A stretch of 64,000 bases of DNA from Streptomyces orinoci (GCF_003121295.1 NZ_PHNC01000012.1:62001-126000), one strand, 5' to 3'. Numbered from the stretch's first letter, positions 41,529-52,838 are shown. Program-made: numbers and translations. Notes: generated by a model not told the origin, from the sequence alone.

Positions 41529-41942
41529 TCAGGCCTGCCGCAGCAGCGCGGCCACCTCGGAGTCCACATCCACCAGCCCGGCCTCCCCGCCGGCCGGTAC
41601 CAGGGTGTAGGAGGCGGTCAGGAAGCCGCGCAGCTCCTCGGTGTCGATCTGCACCATGGCCACCCCCTCCTGGGCGTGGAACTCCAGCACCGTGCGCCGC
41701 GGCCCGCACGGCCACACCCGGACATCACCCCGGCCCGCCGGGGTCAGCAGCCCGCTGGCCAGCAGCTCGCGGGCGAAGGCCCACTCGACCTCGGCGCCGT
41801 CCAGCGAGGCGGCCGGCGGAAAGGAGATATGCACTGCATAAGGATCGGTACGCGCATAGCGCAGATGGGCGGGAACCGCACGGGGCCGGGCGGCCGAAGC
41901 GATAAGCCGTGCCTGAACGGCCTGGTCGATGACAGTGGACAA
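41529..41942 (-). CDS. SsgA-like sporulation/cell-division regulator
   Basis: 137 residues from a TTG start with GAGGGAG six bases upstream. PAHLRYARTDPYAVHISF, VEWAFARELLASGLLTPAGRGDVRVWP, VLEFHAQEGVAMVQIDTEELRGFLTASYTLVPAG and VDSEVAALL are the conserved blocks of SsgA-like proteins, which are unique to sporulating actinobacteria and control septum site choice and spore-wall formation. Upstream is a BldD-like box. The exact paralogue (SsgA-SsgG) cannot be decided. Confidence 0.9.
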   Translation of the reverse strand: MSTVIDQAVQARLIASAARPRAVPAHLRYARTDPYAVHISFPPAASLDGAEVEWAFARELLASGLLTPAGRGDVRVWPCGPRRTVLEFHAQEGVAMVQIDTEELRGFLTASYTLVPAGGEAGLVDVDSEVAALLRQA

Positions 41943-42050
41943 CGCCTGCTCCCTCGCGGTTGGTTGGCTTGCGGGTGACGTCCGGGTGGTGAGTCCAAGG
42001 GCCTTCCCAGGGTGAGACGGCGGAACGACATCCGTAGTGCTTGATTCAAG

Positions 42051-42066
42051 AGTGAGATGCGTCACT
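42051..42066. promoter_or_regulatory. BldD-like box upstream of the ssgA-like gene
   Basis: AGTGA-GATGCG-TCACT is a perfect palindrome equal to the BldD consensus AGTGA-N-TCAC(C/T). It lies 109 bp upstream of the ssgA-like start codon. BldD represses many development genes, so repression during vegetative growth is a reasonable inference. Confidence 0.6.
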
Positions 42067-42144
42067 GCCCTTGGAAAGCAAGGCAATTGTGGCTTTTCCG
42101 GAGGAACGTCAAGCAAACTCGCAAGCGGGCCAAACCTCTTGGAC

Positions 42145-42185
42145 CGGCCCGGAGCCGCCCCGCTCACCGGGGCGGCTCCGGGCCG
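42145..42185 (-). terminator. Strong hairpin terminator after the YciI gene
   Basis: Perfect 17-bp arms (CGGCCCGGAGCCGCCCC and complement) with a 7-base loop, abutting the YciI stop codon. Confidence 0.75.
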
Positions 42186-42488
42186 CTACCGCGCGGGCAT
42201 GGGCTGGCGGTACTGCTCCAGCGCCGGGGCGGTCTTGGTGGCATAGAACTGGGTGATCGAATACTCGCACACCCCCGCCACCGAGAAGGGATCGCTCCTG
42301 GCGATCTCCTCGATCTTGGCCCGGTCGTCGCCCACCGCCAGGATCACCCCGCCGTCCCGGGGCTCCTTACGGCCGGAGGCGAGAAAGACGCCGGAGGCGT
42401 AGTGCGCGTCCAGCCAGGCCAGATGCTCGGGGTGCGCGGCTTCCACCCGGTCCATGGGTGCGATATAGGTCAGCTCCATCACGAACAT
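42186..42488 (-). CDS. YciI-family protein
   Basis: 100 residues. MELTYIAPMDRVEAAHPEHLAWLDAHYASGVFLASGRKEPRDGGVILAVGD and YSITQFYATKTAP fit the YciI ferredoxin-like family, with the conserved His and Asp pair. No ribosome site precedes the ATG at 42488; a leaderless transcript with TAGCCT-type -10 is possible. Divergent from endonuclease V across 49 bp. Function of the family is unresolved. Confidence 0.85.
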   Translation of the reverse strand: MFVMELTYIAPMDRVEAAHPEHLAWLDAHYASGVFLASGRKEPRDGGVILAVGDDRAKIEEIARSDPFSVAGVCEYSITQFYATKTAPALEQYRQPMPAR

Positions 42489-42537
42489 GACCGACAGGCT
42501 AAGTCCCGGTTCCACCGGTCCCGTAACCTGCCGCGTT

Positions 42538-43257
42538 ATGAACGACAAGTCCGACCATCTGCCGCCCGACTGGCCTACTGACGAGGCCGCGGCCCACGCG
42601 GTTCAGGACGAACTGCGCGGCCGGGTCATCCTGGACGAGCCCGGCCCCGCGCCCGGCGCACCGCTGGTCGCGGTGGGGGTGGACGTGGCCTATGACGATG
42701 AGCGGGATGTGGTCGTGGCGGCGGCCGTGGCGCTGGACGCCCGGACCCTGGAGGTGCTGGAGGAGGCCACCGCCGTGGGGCGGGTCGCCTTCCCCTATGT
42801 CCCCGGCCTGCTGGCCTTCCGGGAGATTCCCACCGTGCTGGCCGCGCTGGACCGGCTGGCGGTCACCCCAGGCCTGCTGGTCTGTGATGGCTATGGCCTG
42901 GCGCACCCCCGCCGCTTCGGACTGGCCAGCCATCTGGGCGTACTGACCGGTCTGCCGTCCATCGGCGTGGCCAAGAACCCCTTCGTCTTCCGCTACCAGG
43001 ACCCCGGTCCCCGGCGCGGGGACAGCGCACCGCTGCTGGACGGTGCGGAGGAGGTGGGCCGGGCGCTGCGCACCCGCACCGGGGTCAAGCCGGTGTTTGT
43101 CTCGGTCGGGCACCGGGTGAGCCTGGACACCGCCTGTGCCCAGGTGCTGGCGCTGACCCGGGGCTACCGCCTGCCGGAGACCACCCGCGCCGCGGACTCG
43201 CTGTGCCGCCGGGCTTTGGCGGCGGAGACCGGCTCCGTCCCGCCCGGTGCCGAGTAA
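42538..43257 (+). CDS. nfi: Endonuclease V (deoxyinosine 3' endonuclease)
   Basis: 239 residues. VGVDVAYDDERDVVVAAAVAL (metal-ligand Asp), YVPGLLAFREIPTVLAALDRL (the hallmark PYVPGLLAFRE), LLVCDGYGLAHPRRFGLASHLGVLTGLPSIGVAKN and FVSVGHRVSLDTA are the complete set of motifs. It cuts DNA near deaminated adenine. No clear ribosome site; the start at 42538 gives the usual length. The -10 region is shared with the divergent yciI promoter. Confidence 0.95.
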   Translation: MNDKSDHLPPDWPTDEAAAHAVQDELRGRVILDEPGPAPGAPLVAVGVDVAYDDERDVVVAAAVALDARTLEVLEEATAVGRVAFPYVPGLLAFREIPTVLAALDRLAVTPGLLVCDGYGLAHPRRFGLASHLGVLTGLPSIGVAKNPFVFRYQDPGPRRGDSAPLLDGAEEVGRALRTRTGVKPVFVSVGHRVSLDTACAQVLALTRGYRLPETTRAADSLCRRALAAETGSVPPGAE

Positions 43258-43322
43258 CGGGCGGGCGGCTGGGCAGCCTACGCGCCGAAGGCGCGTGCAC
43301 CCACCCCAGGAGGCAGCCGACC

Positions 43323-44255
43323 ATGAACCCCCAACTGACCGGCATCGTGCCCCCGTTGTGCACCCCGTTCACCCGGGACGGGGAAGTGGACACCACATCC
43401 CTGGCCGCCCTGGTGGCGAGAGCCCTGGACGCCGGCGCAAGCGCCGTATTCGCCCTCGGCACCTGCGGCGAGGCGGTCTTTCTCACCGACGCCCAGCGCC
43501 GCACCGTCCTGGACACCGTGGTCCAGGCCGCGGCGGGCCGGGCCCCGGTGCTGGCCGGTGTCATCGATATGACCACTCCCCGGGTGCTGGTGCACGCCCG
43601 TGCCGCCGCCGAGGCCGGGGCGGCGGCGCTGGTGGCCACCGCGCCCTTCTACACCGGCACCCACCCCGCCGAGACCGCCGGCCACTTCCGCCGCATCCGG
43701 GGTGCGGCCGGACTCCCGCTGCTGGCCTATGACATCCCGGCCGCGGTGCACTCCGGGCTCCCGGCGGCCACCCTGCTGACGCTGGCCGAGGAGGGCGTGC
43801 TGGCCGGGCTCAAGGACAGCAGCGGCGACCTGGGCGCCCTGCGCCGGCTGCTGCTCGCCCTGCGCGAGCGCGGCCTGCAGGACACTTTCTCGGTGCTCAC
43901 CGGCTCCGAACTCATCGTGGACGGTGCCCTGTTGGCCGGAGTGCAGGGCGTGGTGCCGGGGCTGGGCAATATCGACCCGGGCGGCTATGTGCGTCTTTAC
44001 CGGCATGCCCGGGCGGGGCGCTGGCCGGCCGCGGCCGCCGAACAGGACCGGCTGACGGCCCTGTTCGCCCTGGTGGACGCGGGCGCCGGGACACCTCCCG
44101 GAATGAGCGGCTCCGCCTCCGCCCTGGCCGGTTACAAGACCGCCCTGCATCTGCTGGGCGTCATCGGCCACCCGGCCACCGCCACGGGCCAGGTGCTGCC
44201 GGAGCCCGCGGTGCGTACCGTACGTACCCTGCTGGCCGGGGCCGGGTTGCTCTGA
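43323..44255 (+). CDS. Dihydrodipicolinate-synthase-family aldolase/lyase
   Basis: 310 residues. GTCGEAVFLT (the GTTGE block), PLLAYDIPAAVHSGL (YNxP with Tyr) and GLKDSSGD with the Schiff-base Lys are the catalytic landmarks of the DHDPS/N-acetylneuraminate lyase superfamily. AGGAGG precedes the ATG. The absence of other lysine genes and the paralogue-like sequence suggest a catabolic aldolase rather than DapA. A sialidase is encoded elsewhere in the window but far away, so a link to sialic acid is speculation. Confidence 0.85.
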   Translation: MNPQLTGIVPPLCTPFTRDGEVDTTSLAALVARALDAGASAVFALGTCGEAVFLTDAQRRTVLDTVVQAAAGRAPVLAGVIDMTTPRVLVHARAAAEAGAAALVATAPFYTGTHPAETAGHFRRIRGAAGLPLLAYDIPAAVHSGLPAATLLTLAEEGVLAGLKDSSGDLGALRRLLLALRERGLQDTFSVLTGSELIVDGALLAGVQGVVPGLGNIDPGGYVRLYRHARAGRWPAAAAEQDRLTALFALVDAGAGTPPGMSGSASALAGYKTALHLLGVIGHPATATGQVLPEPAVRTVRTLLAGAGLL

Positions 44256-44316
44256 CAGTGCCGGGGGTTAGCGTGAGCGGCAACATGCGACCAGACCCCG
44301 GAAGGCGGCCGCCACC

Positions 44317-44685
44317 ATGACCGATCCCCTCAAGGTCCGAGCAAGGGTCCGGGAATTCGCCCTGTCCCTGCCGGGGGCCGTGGAGGAGTTCCCCTGGCAC
44401 GACCATGCCGTGGTCAAGGTCAACAAGAAGATCTTTGTCTTTCTGGGCTCGGAGGACGACACCGCCTCGGCCGGCATCAGCGTCAAGCTCAAGAATGAGG
44501 AGGCGCACGGCCACGCCCTGGCCGTCCCCGGGGCCGCCCCCACCGGTTACGGTCTGGGCCGGGCCGGCTGGGTGTCCGTCCCGCTGGCCGGTGACGGCGC
44601 CCCGGCCGAGCTGCTCTGCGACTGGGTGGAGGAGAGCTATCGGGTGGTCGCCCCCAAGCGCCTGGTCGCCCGGCTCGACGGGTGA
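44317..44685 (+). CDS. YjbR/MmcQ-family protein
   Basis: 122 residues. LSLPGAVEEFPWHDHAVVKVNKKIFVFLGSE, SVKLKNEEAHGHAL, GYGLGRAGWVSVPL and LLCDWVEESYRVVAPKRLVARL are the typical blocks of this CyaY-like-fold family, often annotated as DNA-binding. Function is not established. Start ATG follows GAAGGCGGCC. Stands between two unrelated units. Confidence 0.85.
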   Translation: MTDPLKVRARVREFALSLPGAVEEFPWHDHAVVKVNKKIFVFLGSEDDTASAGISVKLKNEEAHGHALAVPGAAPTGYGLGRAGWVSVPLAGDGAPAELLCDWVEESYRVVAPKRLVARLDG

Positions 44686-44819
44686 GCCGGCAATGAGCCG
44701 TCAAAGCGGCGCGCTGTCCCGGCACTTGTGAAAACTGGAACACGTTCCTAGCATCGCTGGCATCGCGAGTGTGACAGCGGTTGTGTCATAGCGGTGTCAT
44801 CACCAGCTTTGGGGGCTGC

Positions 44820-45949
44820 ATGGCGGCAACGGAAAGCGGCCCACTGGCCGGAGTGCGCGTACTGGAACTGGCCGGCATCGGGCCCGGCCCCTTCGCCGCC
44901 ATGCTGCTGGCCGACCTCGGCGCCGATGTGGTGCGGGTGGACCGCCCCGGCGGACCCGGCCTGCATATCGACCCGCGCTTCGATGTCACCAACCGCAACA
45001 AGCGCTCGGTGCTGATCGACCTCAAGGACGAGCAGGGCCCGTCCACCGTGCTGGCCCTGGCCGAGCGGGCGGACATCCTGCTGGAGGGCTACCGCCCGGG
45101 AGTCGCCGAACGCCTGGGCGTCGGCCCGGAGGACTGCCTGGCCCGCAACCCCCGCCTGGTGTACGGCAGGATGACCGGCTGGGGCCAGCACGGCCCGCTC
45201 GCCCACACCGCCGGACACGACCTCGGCTATATCGCCGTCACCGGCGCCCTGGGTCTCACCGGTGACCCCGAGGGGCCCCCGTACGCCCCCGCCAATCTGC
45301 TGGGCGACTACGCGGGAGGCTCCCTCTACCTGGTCATCGGGGTGCTGGCCGCCCTCCACCACGCCCGTACCACCGGCACCGGCCAGGTGGTGGACGCCGC
45401 CATCGTGGACGGCACCGCCCATCTGACCGCCATGCTGCACGGCATGCTGGCGGCCGGCGGCTGGCAGGACCGGCGCGGGGCCAACCTGCTGGACGGCGGC
45501 GCCCCCTTCTACGGCACCTACCGCACCGCCGACGGCCAGTACATGGCGGTGGGCGCGCTGGAGGAGCGGTTCTGGGCGGAGTTCACCGCCCGGCTGGGCA
45601 TCGGGCACCTCACCGCCGCCCGTAGCGACCCGGCCCGCTGGCCGGAACTGCGCACCGCCATCGCCGAGCGCTTCGCCCGGCACACCCGCGACCACTGGAC
45701 CGAGGTCTTCGCCGGCTCCGACGCCTGTGTGGCCCCGGTGCTCTCACTGCGCGAGGCCCCGCACCACCCGCACCTGGCCGAGCGCGGCACCTTCGCCGAG
45801 CACCAGGGCATCACCCAGCCCGCACCCGCCCCGCGCTTCTCCGTCACCCCCGGCGCCCTGCGCCGCCCGCCCGCCCAGCCGGGCGCCCACAACGCCGAGG
45901 TCGCCCGGGACTGGGGCGCCGGCATTCCCCAGCAGAAGGGTCAACAGCC

Positions 45950-45953
<4 letters not shown>
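44820..45953 (+). CDS. Alpha-methylacyl-CoA racemase/CoA-transferase family III
   Basis: 377 residues. [92 protein letters not shown] and [19 protein letters not shown] match AMACR, including the His and Asp pair used for racemisation. It would epimerise 2-methyl-acyl-CoA. Start ATG after GGGGGCTGC. The stop overlaps the acyl-CoA dehydrogenase GTG by 4 bp. First gene of a beta-oxidation operon. Confidence 0.9.
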
Positions 45954-47092
<1,139 letters not shown>

Positions 47093-47124
47093 TCCCACCC
47101 CGAACTCCCGCGAAAGGCACCCAT

Positions 47125-48339
47125 GTGAGCACCGAAGCGTATGTCTACGAGGCCATCCGCACCCCGCGCGGGCGTGGCAAGGCCAATGGCGCCCTGCACG
47201 CCACCAAGCCCATCGACCTGGTGACCGGCCTGATCCGGGAGCTGCGCCGGCGCTTCCCCGGCCTGGATCCGGCCGCCATCGACGACATTGTGCTGGGCGT
47301 GGTCAGCCCGGTCGGCGAACAGGGCTCCGATATCGCCAGGATCGCCGCCATCGCCGCCGGACTGCCGGACACCGTGGCCGGCGTCCAGGAGAACCGCTTC
47401 TGTGCCTCCGGGCTGGAGGCCGTCAATTTGGCTGCCGCCAAGGTCCGTTCGGGCTGGGAGGACCTGGTGCTGGCGGGCGGCGTGGAGTCGATGTCCCGGG
47501 TGCCGATGGCCTCGGACGGCGGCGCCTGGTTCGGCGACCCCATGACCAACCTGGACACCGGCTTCATCCCCCAGGGCGTGGGCGCCGACCTGATCGCCAC
47601 CATCGGCGGCTTCACCCGCCACGATGTGGACTCCTTCGCCGCCCGCTCCCAGGAACTGGCCGCCACCGCCTGGAAGGAGGGCCGCTTCGACCGCTCGGTG
47701 GTGCCGGTACGCGACCGCAACGGCCTGGTCGTCCTGGACCGGGACGAGCATCTGCGCCCCGGCACCACCGCCGAGTCCCTGGCCGCCCTCAAGCCCTCCT
47801 TCGCCGCCATTGGCGAGGCCGGCGGCTTTGACGCGGTGGCGCTGCAGAAGTACCACTGGATCGAGAAGATCGACCATGTCCACCACGCCGGCAACTCCTC
47901 CGGCATCGTGGACGGCGCCGCCCTGGCCGTCATCGGCAGCCGCGCGGTGGGCGAGCGCTATGGCCTCACCCCCCGGGCCCGGATCGTCTCCGCCGCCGTC
48001 TCCGGCTCCGAGCCCACCATCATGCTCACCGGGCCCGCTCCCGCCACCCGCAAGGCGCTGGCCAAGGCCGGGCTGACCATCGAGGACATCGATCTGATCG
48101 AGATCAACGAGGCCTTCGCGGCGGTGGTGCTGCGGTTCGCCGAGGAGATGGGCATCGGCCTGGAGAAGATCAACGTCAATGGCGGCGCCATCGCCCTGGG
48201 CCACCCGCTGGGCGCCACCGGGGCCATGCTGCTGGGCACCGTGATCGACGAACTGGAGCGGCAGGACAAGCGGTATGGGCTGATCACCCTGTGCGTGGGG
48301 GGCGGCATGGGCATCGCCACGGTGGTGGAACGCGTCTGA
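47125..48339 (+). CDS. Acetyl-CoA acetyltransferase (thiolase)
   Basis: 404 residues, GTG start with AAAGG upstream. Nucleophile C93 in [39 protein letters not shown] (activating His in [16 protein letters not shown]) and LCVGGGMG with the second Cys are all there. Cleaves 3-ketoacyl-CoA to acetyl-CoA in beta-oxidation. Follows the acyl-CoA dehydrogenase by 32 bp. Confidence 0.95.
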   Translation: MSTEAYVYEAIRTPRGRGKANGALHATKPIDLVTGLIRELRRRFPGLDPAAIDDIVLGVVSPVGEQGSDIARIAAIAAGLPDTVAGVQENRFCASGLEAVNLAAAKVRSGWEDLVLAGGVESMSRVPMASDGGAWFGDPMTNLDTGFIPQGVGADLIATIGGFTRHDVDSFAARSQELAATAWKEGRFDRSVVPVRDRNGLVVLDRDEHLRPGTTAESLAALKPSFAAIGEAGGFDAVALQKYHWIEKIDHVHHAGNSSGIVDGAALAVIGSRAVGERYGLTPRARIVSAAVSGSEPTIMLTGPAPATRKALAKAGLTIEDIDLIEINEAFAAVVLRFAEEMGIGLEKINVNGGAIALGHPLGATGAMLLGTVIDELERQDKRYGLITLCVGGGMGIATVVERV

Positions 48340-48520
48340 GACTCTGTGCGGCGGGATCGTCCCGCGTCGGATCGTCCACCCCCGGGTGCGGCCCGGCTCG
48401 GCACCGCCGGAGACCGCCGTCGTGGCCGAGCGCCGCTGCGGCGGGGAAAGTTCCGGGGGCTTGGGCCCCCGCCCCCGCTTACGCCCCATGCTCCTTCACC
48501 ACCCCATGGAGAGCCCCGAG

Positions 48521-50698
48521 ATGAACCAGAGCAGCAAGACCATTCGCTGGGAGCAGGACGGCGAAGGCGTCGTCACCCTGGTCCTGGACGATCCCAGCCA
48601 GTCCGCCAACACCATGAACCGCGACTTCCAGGCCTCGCTCACCGCGATCGCCGACCGCCTGGAGGCCGAGCGGAGTTCGGTACGCGGCATCATCGTCACC
48701 TCCGCCAAGAAGAGCTTCTTCGCCGGTGGCGACCTGCGCGAACTGATCGCCGTCACCCCGGAGACGGCCCAGCAGTTCCTGGATGCCTGCCAGCAGATCA
48801 AGCGGGACCTGCGCCGCATCGAGACCCTGGGCGTACCGGTGGTCGCCGCCCTCAACGGCACGGCCCTGGGCGGCGGTTACGAGATCGCCCTGGCCTGCCA
48901 CCACCGCATCGCCCTGGACGCCCCCGGCACCAGGTTCGGCCTGCCCGAGGTGACCCTGGGCCTGCTGCCGGGCGGCGGTGGCGTCACCCGCACGGTACGC
49001 CTGCTGGGCATCACCGACGCCCTGCTGAAGGTGCTGCTCCAGGGGACCCAGTACGACCCCCGACGGGCCCTGGCGGCCGGACTGGTCCATGAGGTCGCCG
49101 ACAGCGTGGACGAGATGCTGGCCAAGGCCCATGCCTATATCACCGCCCACCCCGAGTCCCGCCAGCCCTGGGACACCGAGGGCTACAAGATCCCCGGCGG
49201 CACCCCCGCCCACCCCAAGCTGGCCGCCAGCCTCCCCGCCTTCCCGGCCAACCTGAAAAAGCAGACCGGCGGCGCGCCCTACCCCGCCCCGCGCAATATC
49301 CTGGCGGCCGCCGTGGAGGGCGCCCTGGTGGACTTCGAGACGGCCCAGCTGATCGAGTCCCGCTACTTTGTGGAGCTGGCCGCCGGCCAGACCGCCAAGA
49401 ACATGATCCAGGCGTTCTTCTTCGATCTGCAGGCCGTCAACGCGGGCCGCAGCCGCCCCGCCGGGATCGAGCCGCGCCCGGTACGCAAGGTGGCGGTACT
49501 GGGCGCCGGGATGATGGGCGCGGGCATCGCCTATGCCTGCGCCAAGGCGGGCATCGAGGTGGTCCTCAAGGATGTGTCGCTGGACAACGCCCGCAAGGGC
49601 AAGGCGTATTCGGCCCGGCTGCTCGACAAGGCACTGGCCAAGGGCCGTACCACCGAGGCCAAGCGGGAGGAGCTGCTGGCCCGGATCACCCCCACCGCCG
49701 AGCCGGCCGACCTGGCCGGCTGTGACGCGGTGATCGAGGCGGTCTTCGAGGACTCCTCCCTCAAGCAGCGGGTCTTCCAGGAGATCCAGCACCTTGTGGC
49801 CCCCGACGCCCTGCTGTGCTCCAACACCTCCACCCTGCCCATCACCCTGCTCGCCGAAGGGGTGGAGCGGCCCGCCGACTTCATCGGCCTGCACTTCTTC
49901 TCGCCGGTGGACAAGATGCCGCTGGTGGAGATCATCAAGGGGGAGCGCACCGGAGAGGAGGCGCTGGCCCGGGCCTTCGACCTGGTCCGCCGGATCCGCA
50001 AGACGCCCATCGTGGTCAATGACTCCCGGGGCTTCTTCACCTCCCGGGTCATCGGCCGGTTCATCAACGAGGGCGTGGCCATGGTGGGCGAGGGAGTGCC
50101 CGCCGCCTCGGTGGAACAGGCCGCCGCCCAGGCCGGCTACCCCGCCAAGGTGCTCTCCCTGATGGACGAGCTGACCCTCACCCTGCCGCGCCGCATCCGC
50201 GAGGAGACCCGGCGGGCGGTGGAGGCGGCCGGCGGCACCTGGACGGCGCACCCCGCCGACGCCGTCATCGACCGCATGGTGGAGGAGTTCGGCCGCACCG
50301 GCCGCAGTGGGGGCGCGGGCTTCTACGACTATGACGCCGACGGCAACCGGACCGGCCTGTGGCCGGGACTGGCCGAGCACTTCGGCAAGGGCCGGGCCGC
50401 CAACGTTCCCTTCGAGGACATCAAGGAACGGATGCTCTTCGCCGAGGCGCTGGACACCGTGCGCTGCCTGGAGGAGAAGGTCCTCACCTCGGTCGCCGAC
50501 GCCAATATCGGCTCCATCCTGGGCATTGGCTTCCCCGGCTGGACGGGCGGTGCGCTGCAGTACATCAACGGGTACAAGGGCGGCCTCCCCGGGTTCATCA
50601 CCCGCGCCCGGGAGCTGGCCGCCACATATGGCGAACGCTTCACCCCGCCGCCGCTGTTGCTTACCAAGGCCGAACGGGGCGAGACCTTCACGGACTGA
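48521..50698 (+). CDS. Fused enoyl-CoA hydratase/3-hydroxyacyl-CoA dehydrogenase
   Basis: 725 residues. Crotonase domain 1-~200 ([38 protein letters not shown] with the oxyanion hole, [21 protein letters not shown]). 3HCDH NAD-domain from ~325 ([31 protein letters not shown] [27 protein letters not shown] with His) and C-terminal domain from ~510 ([19 protein letters not shown]). FadB/FadJ-type multifunctional protein. Long 181-bp gap from thiolase has GGAGAG before the ATG. Completes the operon. Confidence 0.95.
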   Translation: MNQSSKTIRWEQDGEGVVTLVLDDPSQSANTMNRDFQASLTAIADRLEAERSSVRGIIVTSAKKSFFAGGDLRELIAVTPETAQQFLDACQQIKRDLRRIETLGVPVVAALNGTALGGGYEIALACHHRIALDAPGTRFGLPEVTLGLLPGGGGVTRTVRLLGITDALLKVLLQGTQYDPRRALAAGLVHEVADSVDEMLAKAHAYITAHPESRQPWDTEGYKIPGGTPAHPKLAASLPAFPANLKKQTGGAPYPAPRNILAAAVEGALVDFETAQLIESRYFVELAAGQTAKNMIQAFFFDLQAVNAGRSRPAGIEPRPVRKVAVLGAGMMGAGIAYACAKAGIEVVLKDVSLDNARKGKAYSARLLDKALAKGRTTEAKREELLARITPTAEPADLAGCDAVIEAVFEDSSLKQRVFQEIQHLVAPDALLCSNTSTLPITLLAEGVERPADFIGLHFFSPVDKMPLVEIIKGERTGEEALARAFDLVRRIRKTPIVVNDSRGFFTSRVIGRFINEGVAMVGEGVPAASVEQAAAQAGYPAKVLSLMDELTLTLPRRIREETRRAVEAAGGTWTAHPADAVIDRMVEEFGRTGRSGGAGFYDYDADGNRTGLWPGLAEHFGKGRAANVPFEDIKERMLFAEALDTVRCLEEKVLTSVADANIGSILGIGFPGWTGGALQYINGYKGGLPGFITRARELAATYGERFTPPPLLLTKAERGETFTD

Positions 50699-50775
50699 GG
50701 GGGGCGCGCCCTCAGGGGCGCGGGGCAGCAGTGATATGCGGCTCCGCCGCGTAAGGCTGCCCGGCGCCCTGGGCG
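50699..50775. repeat. Dispersed intergenic palindromic repeat, inverted copy
   Basis: Read on the minus strand it contains ACGCGGCGGAGCCGCATATCA and GCCCCGCGCCCCTGAGGGCGC, like the copy at 23661-23790. Lies just after the beta-oxidation operon. Confidence 0.6.
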
Positions 50776-50864
50776 CCGGGCCAACTGCCCATATCTTGCC
50801 TGGAATCGGACACCGTACCCGCTTGATCCTTTCGGCTCCGGGCCAACCGGGTTAGATTCTCCGG

Positions 50865-51608
50865 GTGACGAGACACATCGCGTTCGATCGCCTTCACAAC
50901 TTCCGTGATCTGGGCGGCTATCGCACCGCCGACGGCCGCTCCCTGCGCTGGCGGCGCCTCTACCGCTCGGACTCCCTGGGCAAGCTCCAGGGCCAGGACC
51001 TCAGCCGCTTCCAGGCCCTCGGCATCCGCACCGTGATCGACCTGCGCTACCCCTGGGAGATCTCGGCCCGGGGCGCGGTCCCGGTCCGGGACGGGCTCGA
51101 TTACCACAACCTCAGCATCGAGCACCGCCCTTACGACCAGGCCGAGATCGACCCCGCCCTGGACCCCTGGCGCTATCTCGCCGACCGCTATGCCGAGGTG
51201 GCCTCGGACGGCGCCAAGGAGATCCGCGCCGCCCTGGAGCTCATAGCCGACCCGGACAGCGGGCCACTGGTCTTCCACTGCGCCTCCGGCAAGGACCGCA
51301 CCGGCCTGATCGCGGCACTGGTGCTGTCCCTGCTGGACGTTCCCGAGGACGACATCGCCGCCGACTTCGCCCTCACCGAACTGGCCACCGAGCGGCTGCT
51401 GGCCGACTGGCAGGCCGCCAACCCCGGCCGCACCATGCGCTGGCCCGGCTACGGCCGCGCCCCGGAACAGGTGATCCGGCTCTTCCTGGCGGATCTGGCC
51501 GCCGCCCATGGATCGGTCCACGGCTACGCCACCGAAGTCCTGGGCGTGGACCATGAATTGACCGGCCGGCTCCGCGAATCCCTCCTCGCCCCGGCAGGTT
51601 CCCCGTGA
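50865..51608 (+). CDS. Tyrosine phosphatase (PtpB/LipA-like)
   Basis: 247 residues. HCASGKDRTG at 138-147 is the P-loop with Cys139; FRDLGGYRTADGRSLRWRRLYRSDSLGKLQ and VIDLRYPWEI precede it, as in MPtpB-like phosphatases. GTG start, no clear ribosome site. The TGA overlaps the GTG of the HAD gene by 4 bp. May dephosphorylate lipids or proteins. Confidence 0.9.
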   Translation: MTRHIAFDRLHNFRDLGGYRTADGRSLRWRRLYRSDSLGKLQGQDLSRFQALGIRTVIDLRYPWEISARGAVPVRDGLDYHNLSIEHRPYDQAEIDPALDPWRYLADRYAEVASDGAKEIRAALELIADPDSGPLVFHCASGKDRTGLIAALVLSLLDVPEDDIAADFALTELATERLLADWQAANPGRTMRWPGYGRAPEQVIRLFLADLAAAHGSVHGYATEVLGVDHELTGRLRESLLAPAGSP

Positions 51609-52258
51609 TCCACCCCATTGAACTGGTGATCTTCGACTGCGACGGGGTGCTGGTGGACAGCGAACCCCTGGCGGTCCGGGCCAATGTGCGTATCGGCGCC
51701 GAACTGGGCTGGCCGCTGACCGAACAGGATGTGCTGGACCTGTTCGTCGGCCGGTCCGTCGCCTCCGTGGAGGCCGAGATCTCCTCCCGGCTGGGCAATG
51801 AGGCGGCCGCCGCCTGGACCGAACGGTTCCAGGAACTCCATCAGGCAGCCGTCAATGCCGGGTTGACCGAGGTGGCGGGCATCAGCGAGGCACTGGCCGC
51901 GATCACCTTCCCCACCTGCGTCGCCTCCAGCGGCCCCCACCACAAGATGCGCCACACCCTGGGCGTCACCGGCCTCTACCCGTACTTCGAGGGCCGTATC
52001 TTCAGCGCCACCGAGGTGGAGCACGGCAAGCCGGCCCCCGACCTGTTTCTGCACGCGGCCGCCGCGATGGGCGTGGCACCGGCCGCCTGTGTGGTGGTCG
52101 AGGACAGCAAGTACGGCGTCCAGGCGGCCCGCGCCGCCGGAATGCGCGCCCTCGGCTATGCAGGCGGCCTCACTCCCGCCGAGTGGCTGGCCGGTCCGGA
52201 CACGGTGGTCTTCGAGGACATGCGCAAACTTCCTGCTCTGCTGGAGGAGTTGGGATGA
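51605..52258 (+). CDS. HAD-superfamily hydrolase (beta-phosphoglucomutase-like)
   Basis: 217 residues. D11-x-D13 in VIFDCDGVLVDSEP, SSGPHHKM, HGKPAPDLFLHAAAAMGV and VVVEDSKYGVQAARAAGMRA are motifs I-IV of the YieH/PGMB group. Coupled to the phosphatase gene by GTGA and to the next truncated ORF by ATGA. Likely a small-molecule phosphatase. Confidence 0.9.
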   Translation: MIHPIELVIFDCDGVLVDSEPLAVRANVRIGAELGWPLTEQDVLDLFVGRSVASVEAEISSRLGNEAAAAWTERFQELHQAAVNAGLTEVAGISEALAAITFPTCVASSGPHHKMRHTLGVTGLYPYFEGRIFSATEVEHGKPAPDLFLHAAAAMGVAPAACVVVEDSKYGVQAARAAGMRALGYAGGLTPAEWLAGPDTVVFEDMRKLPALLEELG

Positions 52259-52380
52259 CCAGGGCCAGTAACGCGGGCTACGGTGCCGAAGCGGACAAGC
52301 TCGCCGTGCAGTACGAGAGAGTGAGCTTCGCCCACGTCCACCGCCACACCCTGCGTGAGCAGTGCTTACCCGAACACGGC
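52255..52380 (+). pseudogene. N-terminal stub of a SAM-dependent methyltransferase
   Basis: ATG in an ATGA overlap with the HAD gene. NAGYGAEADKLAVQYERVSFAHVHRHTL resembles the opening of actinobacterial class I methyltransferases just before the SAM motif, but no such motif follows; the frame runs on into the complement of the next gene. Likely a truncated third gene of the operon. Confidence 0.55.
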
Positions 52381-52385
52381 GTATC

Positions 52386-52838
52386 TCAACTCACCGCCCG
52401 CCTCACCAACTCGGCGATCCGTGCCTCCACCTCCTCCGTCACCTCGGTCAGGGCGAAACCGGCCGCCCACATCGTGCCCTCGTCCAGCTTCGCCTGATCG
52501 CTGAAGCCCAGTGTGGCGTAACGGGACTTGAACTTCTCCGCACTCTGGAAGAAGCAGACCACCTTGCCGTCCAGCGCATAGGCGGGCATCCCGTACCAGA
52601 GCTTCGGCGCGAGGGCCGGGGCGGTGGCCGTGACCACGGCATGGACGCGCTCGGCCATGATCCGGTCCGAGTCCCGCATTTCGGCGATCTTCGCCAGCAC
52701 ATCCCGCTCCGCCTGCGCCGCCTTCTCCGCGTGCGAGCCGCGGCGCGCCGCCTTCTTCAGCTCTTGGGCGTGATCCTTCAGCGCGGCCCGCTCCTCGGCC
52801 GTGAATCCCTGATGCGTGCCACCCTTGGTGCTGCTCAT
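52386..52838 (-). CDS. DUF1801-family protein
   Basis: 150 residues. A basic helical N-terminus (TAEERAALKDHAQELKKAARRG) precedes the DUF1801 core: APKLWYGMPAYALDGKVVCFFQSAEKFKSRYATLGFSDQAKLDEGTMWAAGFALTE. Some members are iron-chaperone-like, otherwise unknown. AAGGGGG precedes the ATG. The 3' end abuts the methyltransferase stub. Confidence 0.85.
   Translation of the reverse strand: MSSTKGGTHQGFTAEERAALKDHAQELKKAARRGSHAEKAAQAERDVLAKIAEMRDSDRIMAERVHAVVTATAPALAPKLWYGMPAYALDGKVVCFFQSAEKFKSRYATLGFSDQAKLDEGTMWAAGFALTEVTEEVEARIAELVRRAVS

Noticed and set aside
43323..44255. Assignment as DapA or a sialic-acid lyase
   Set aside because: The superfamily residues fit many aldolases and the sialidase gene is about 18 kb away, so a specific role is not supported.
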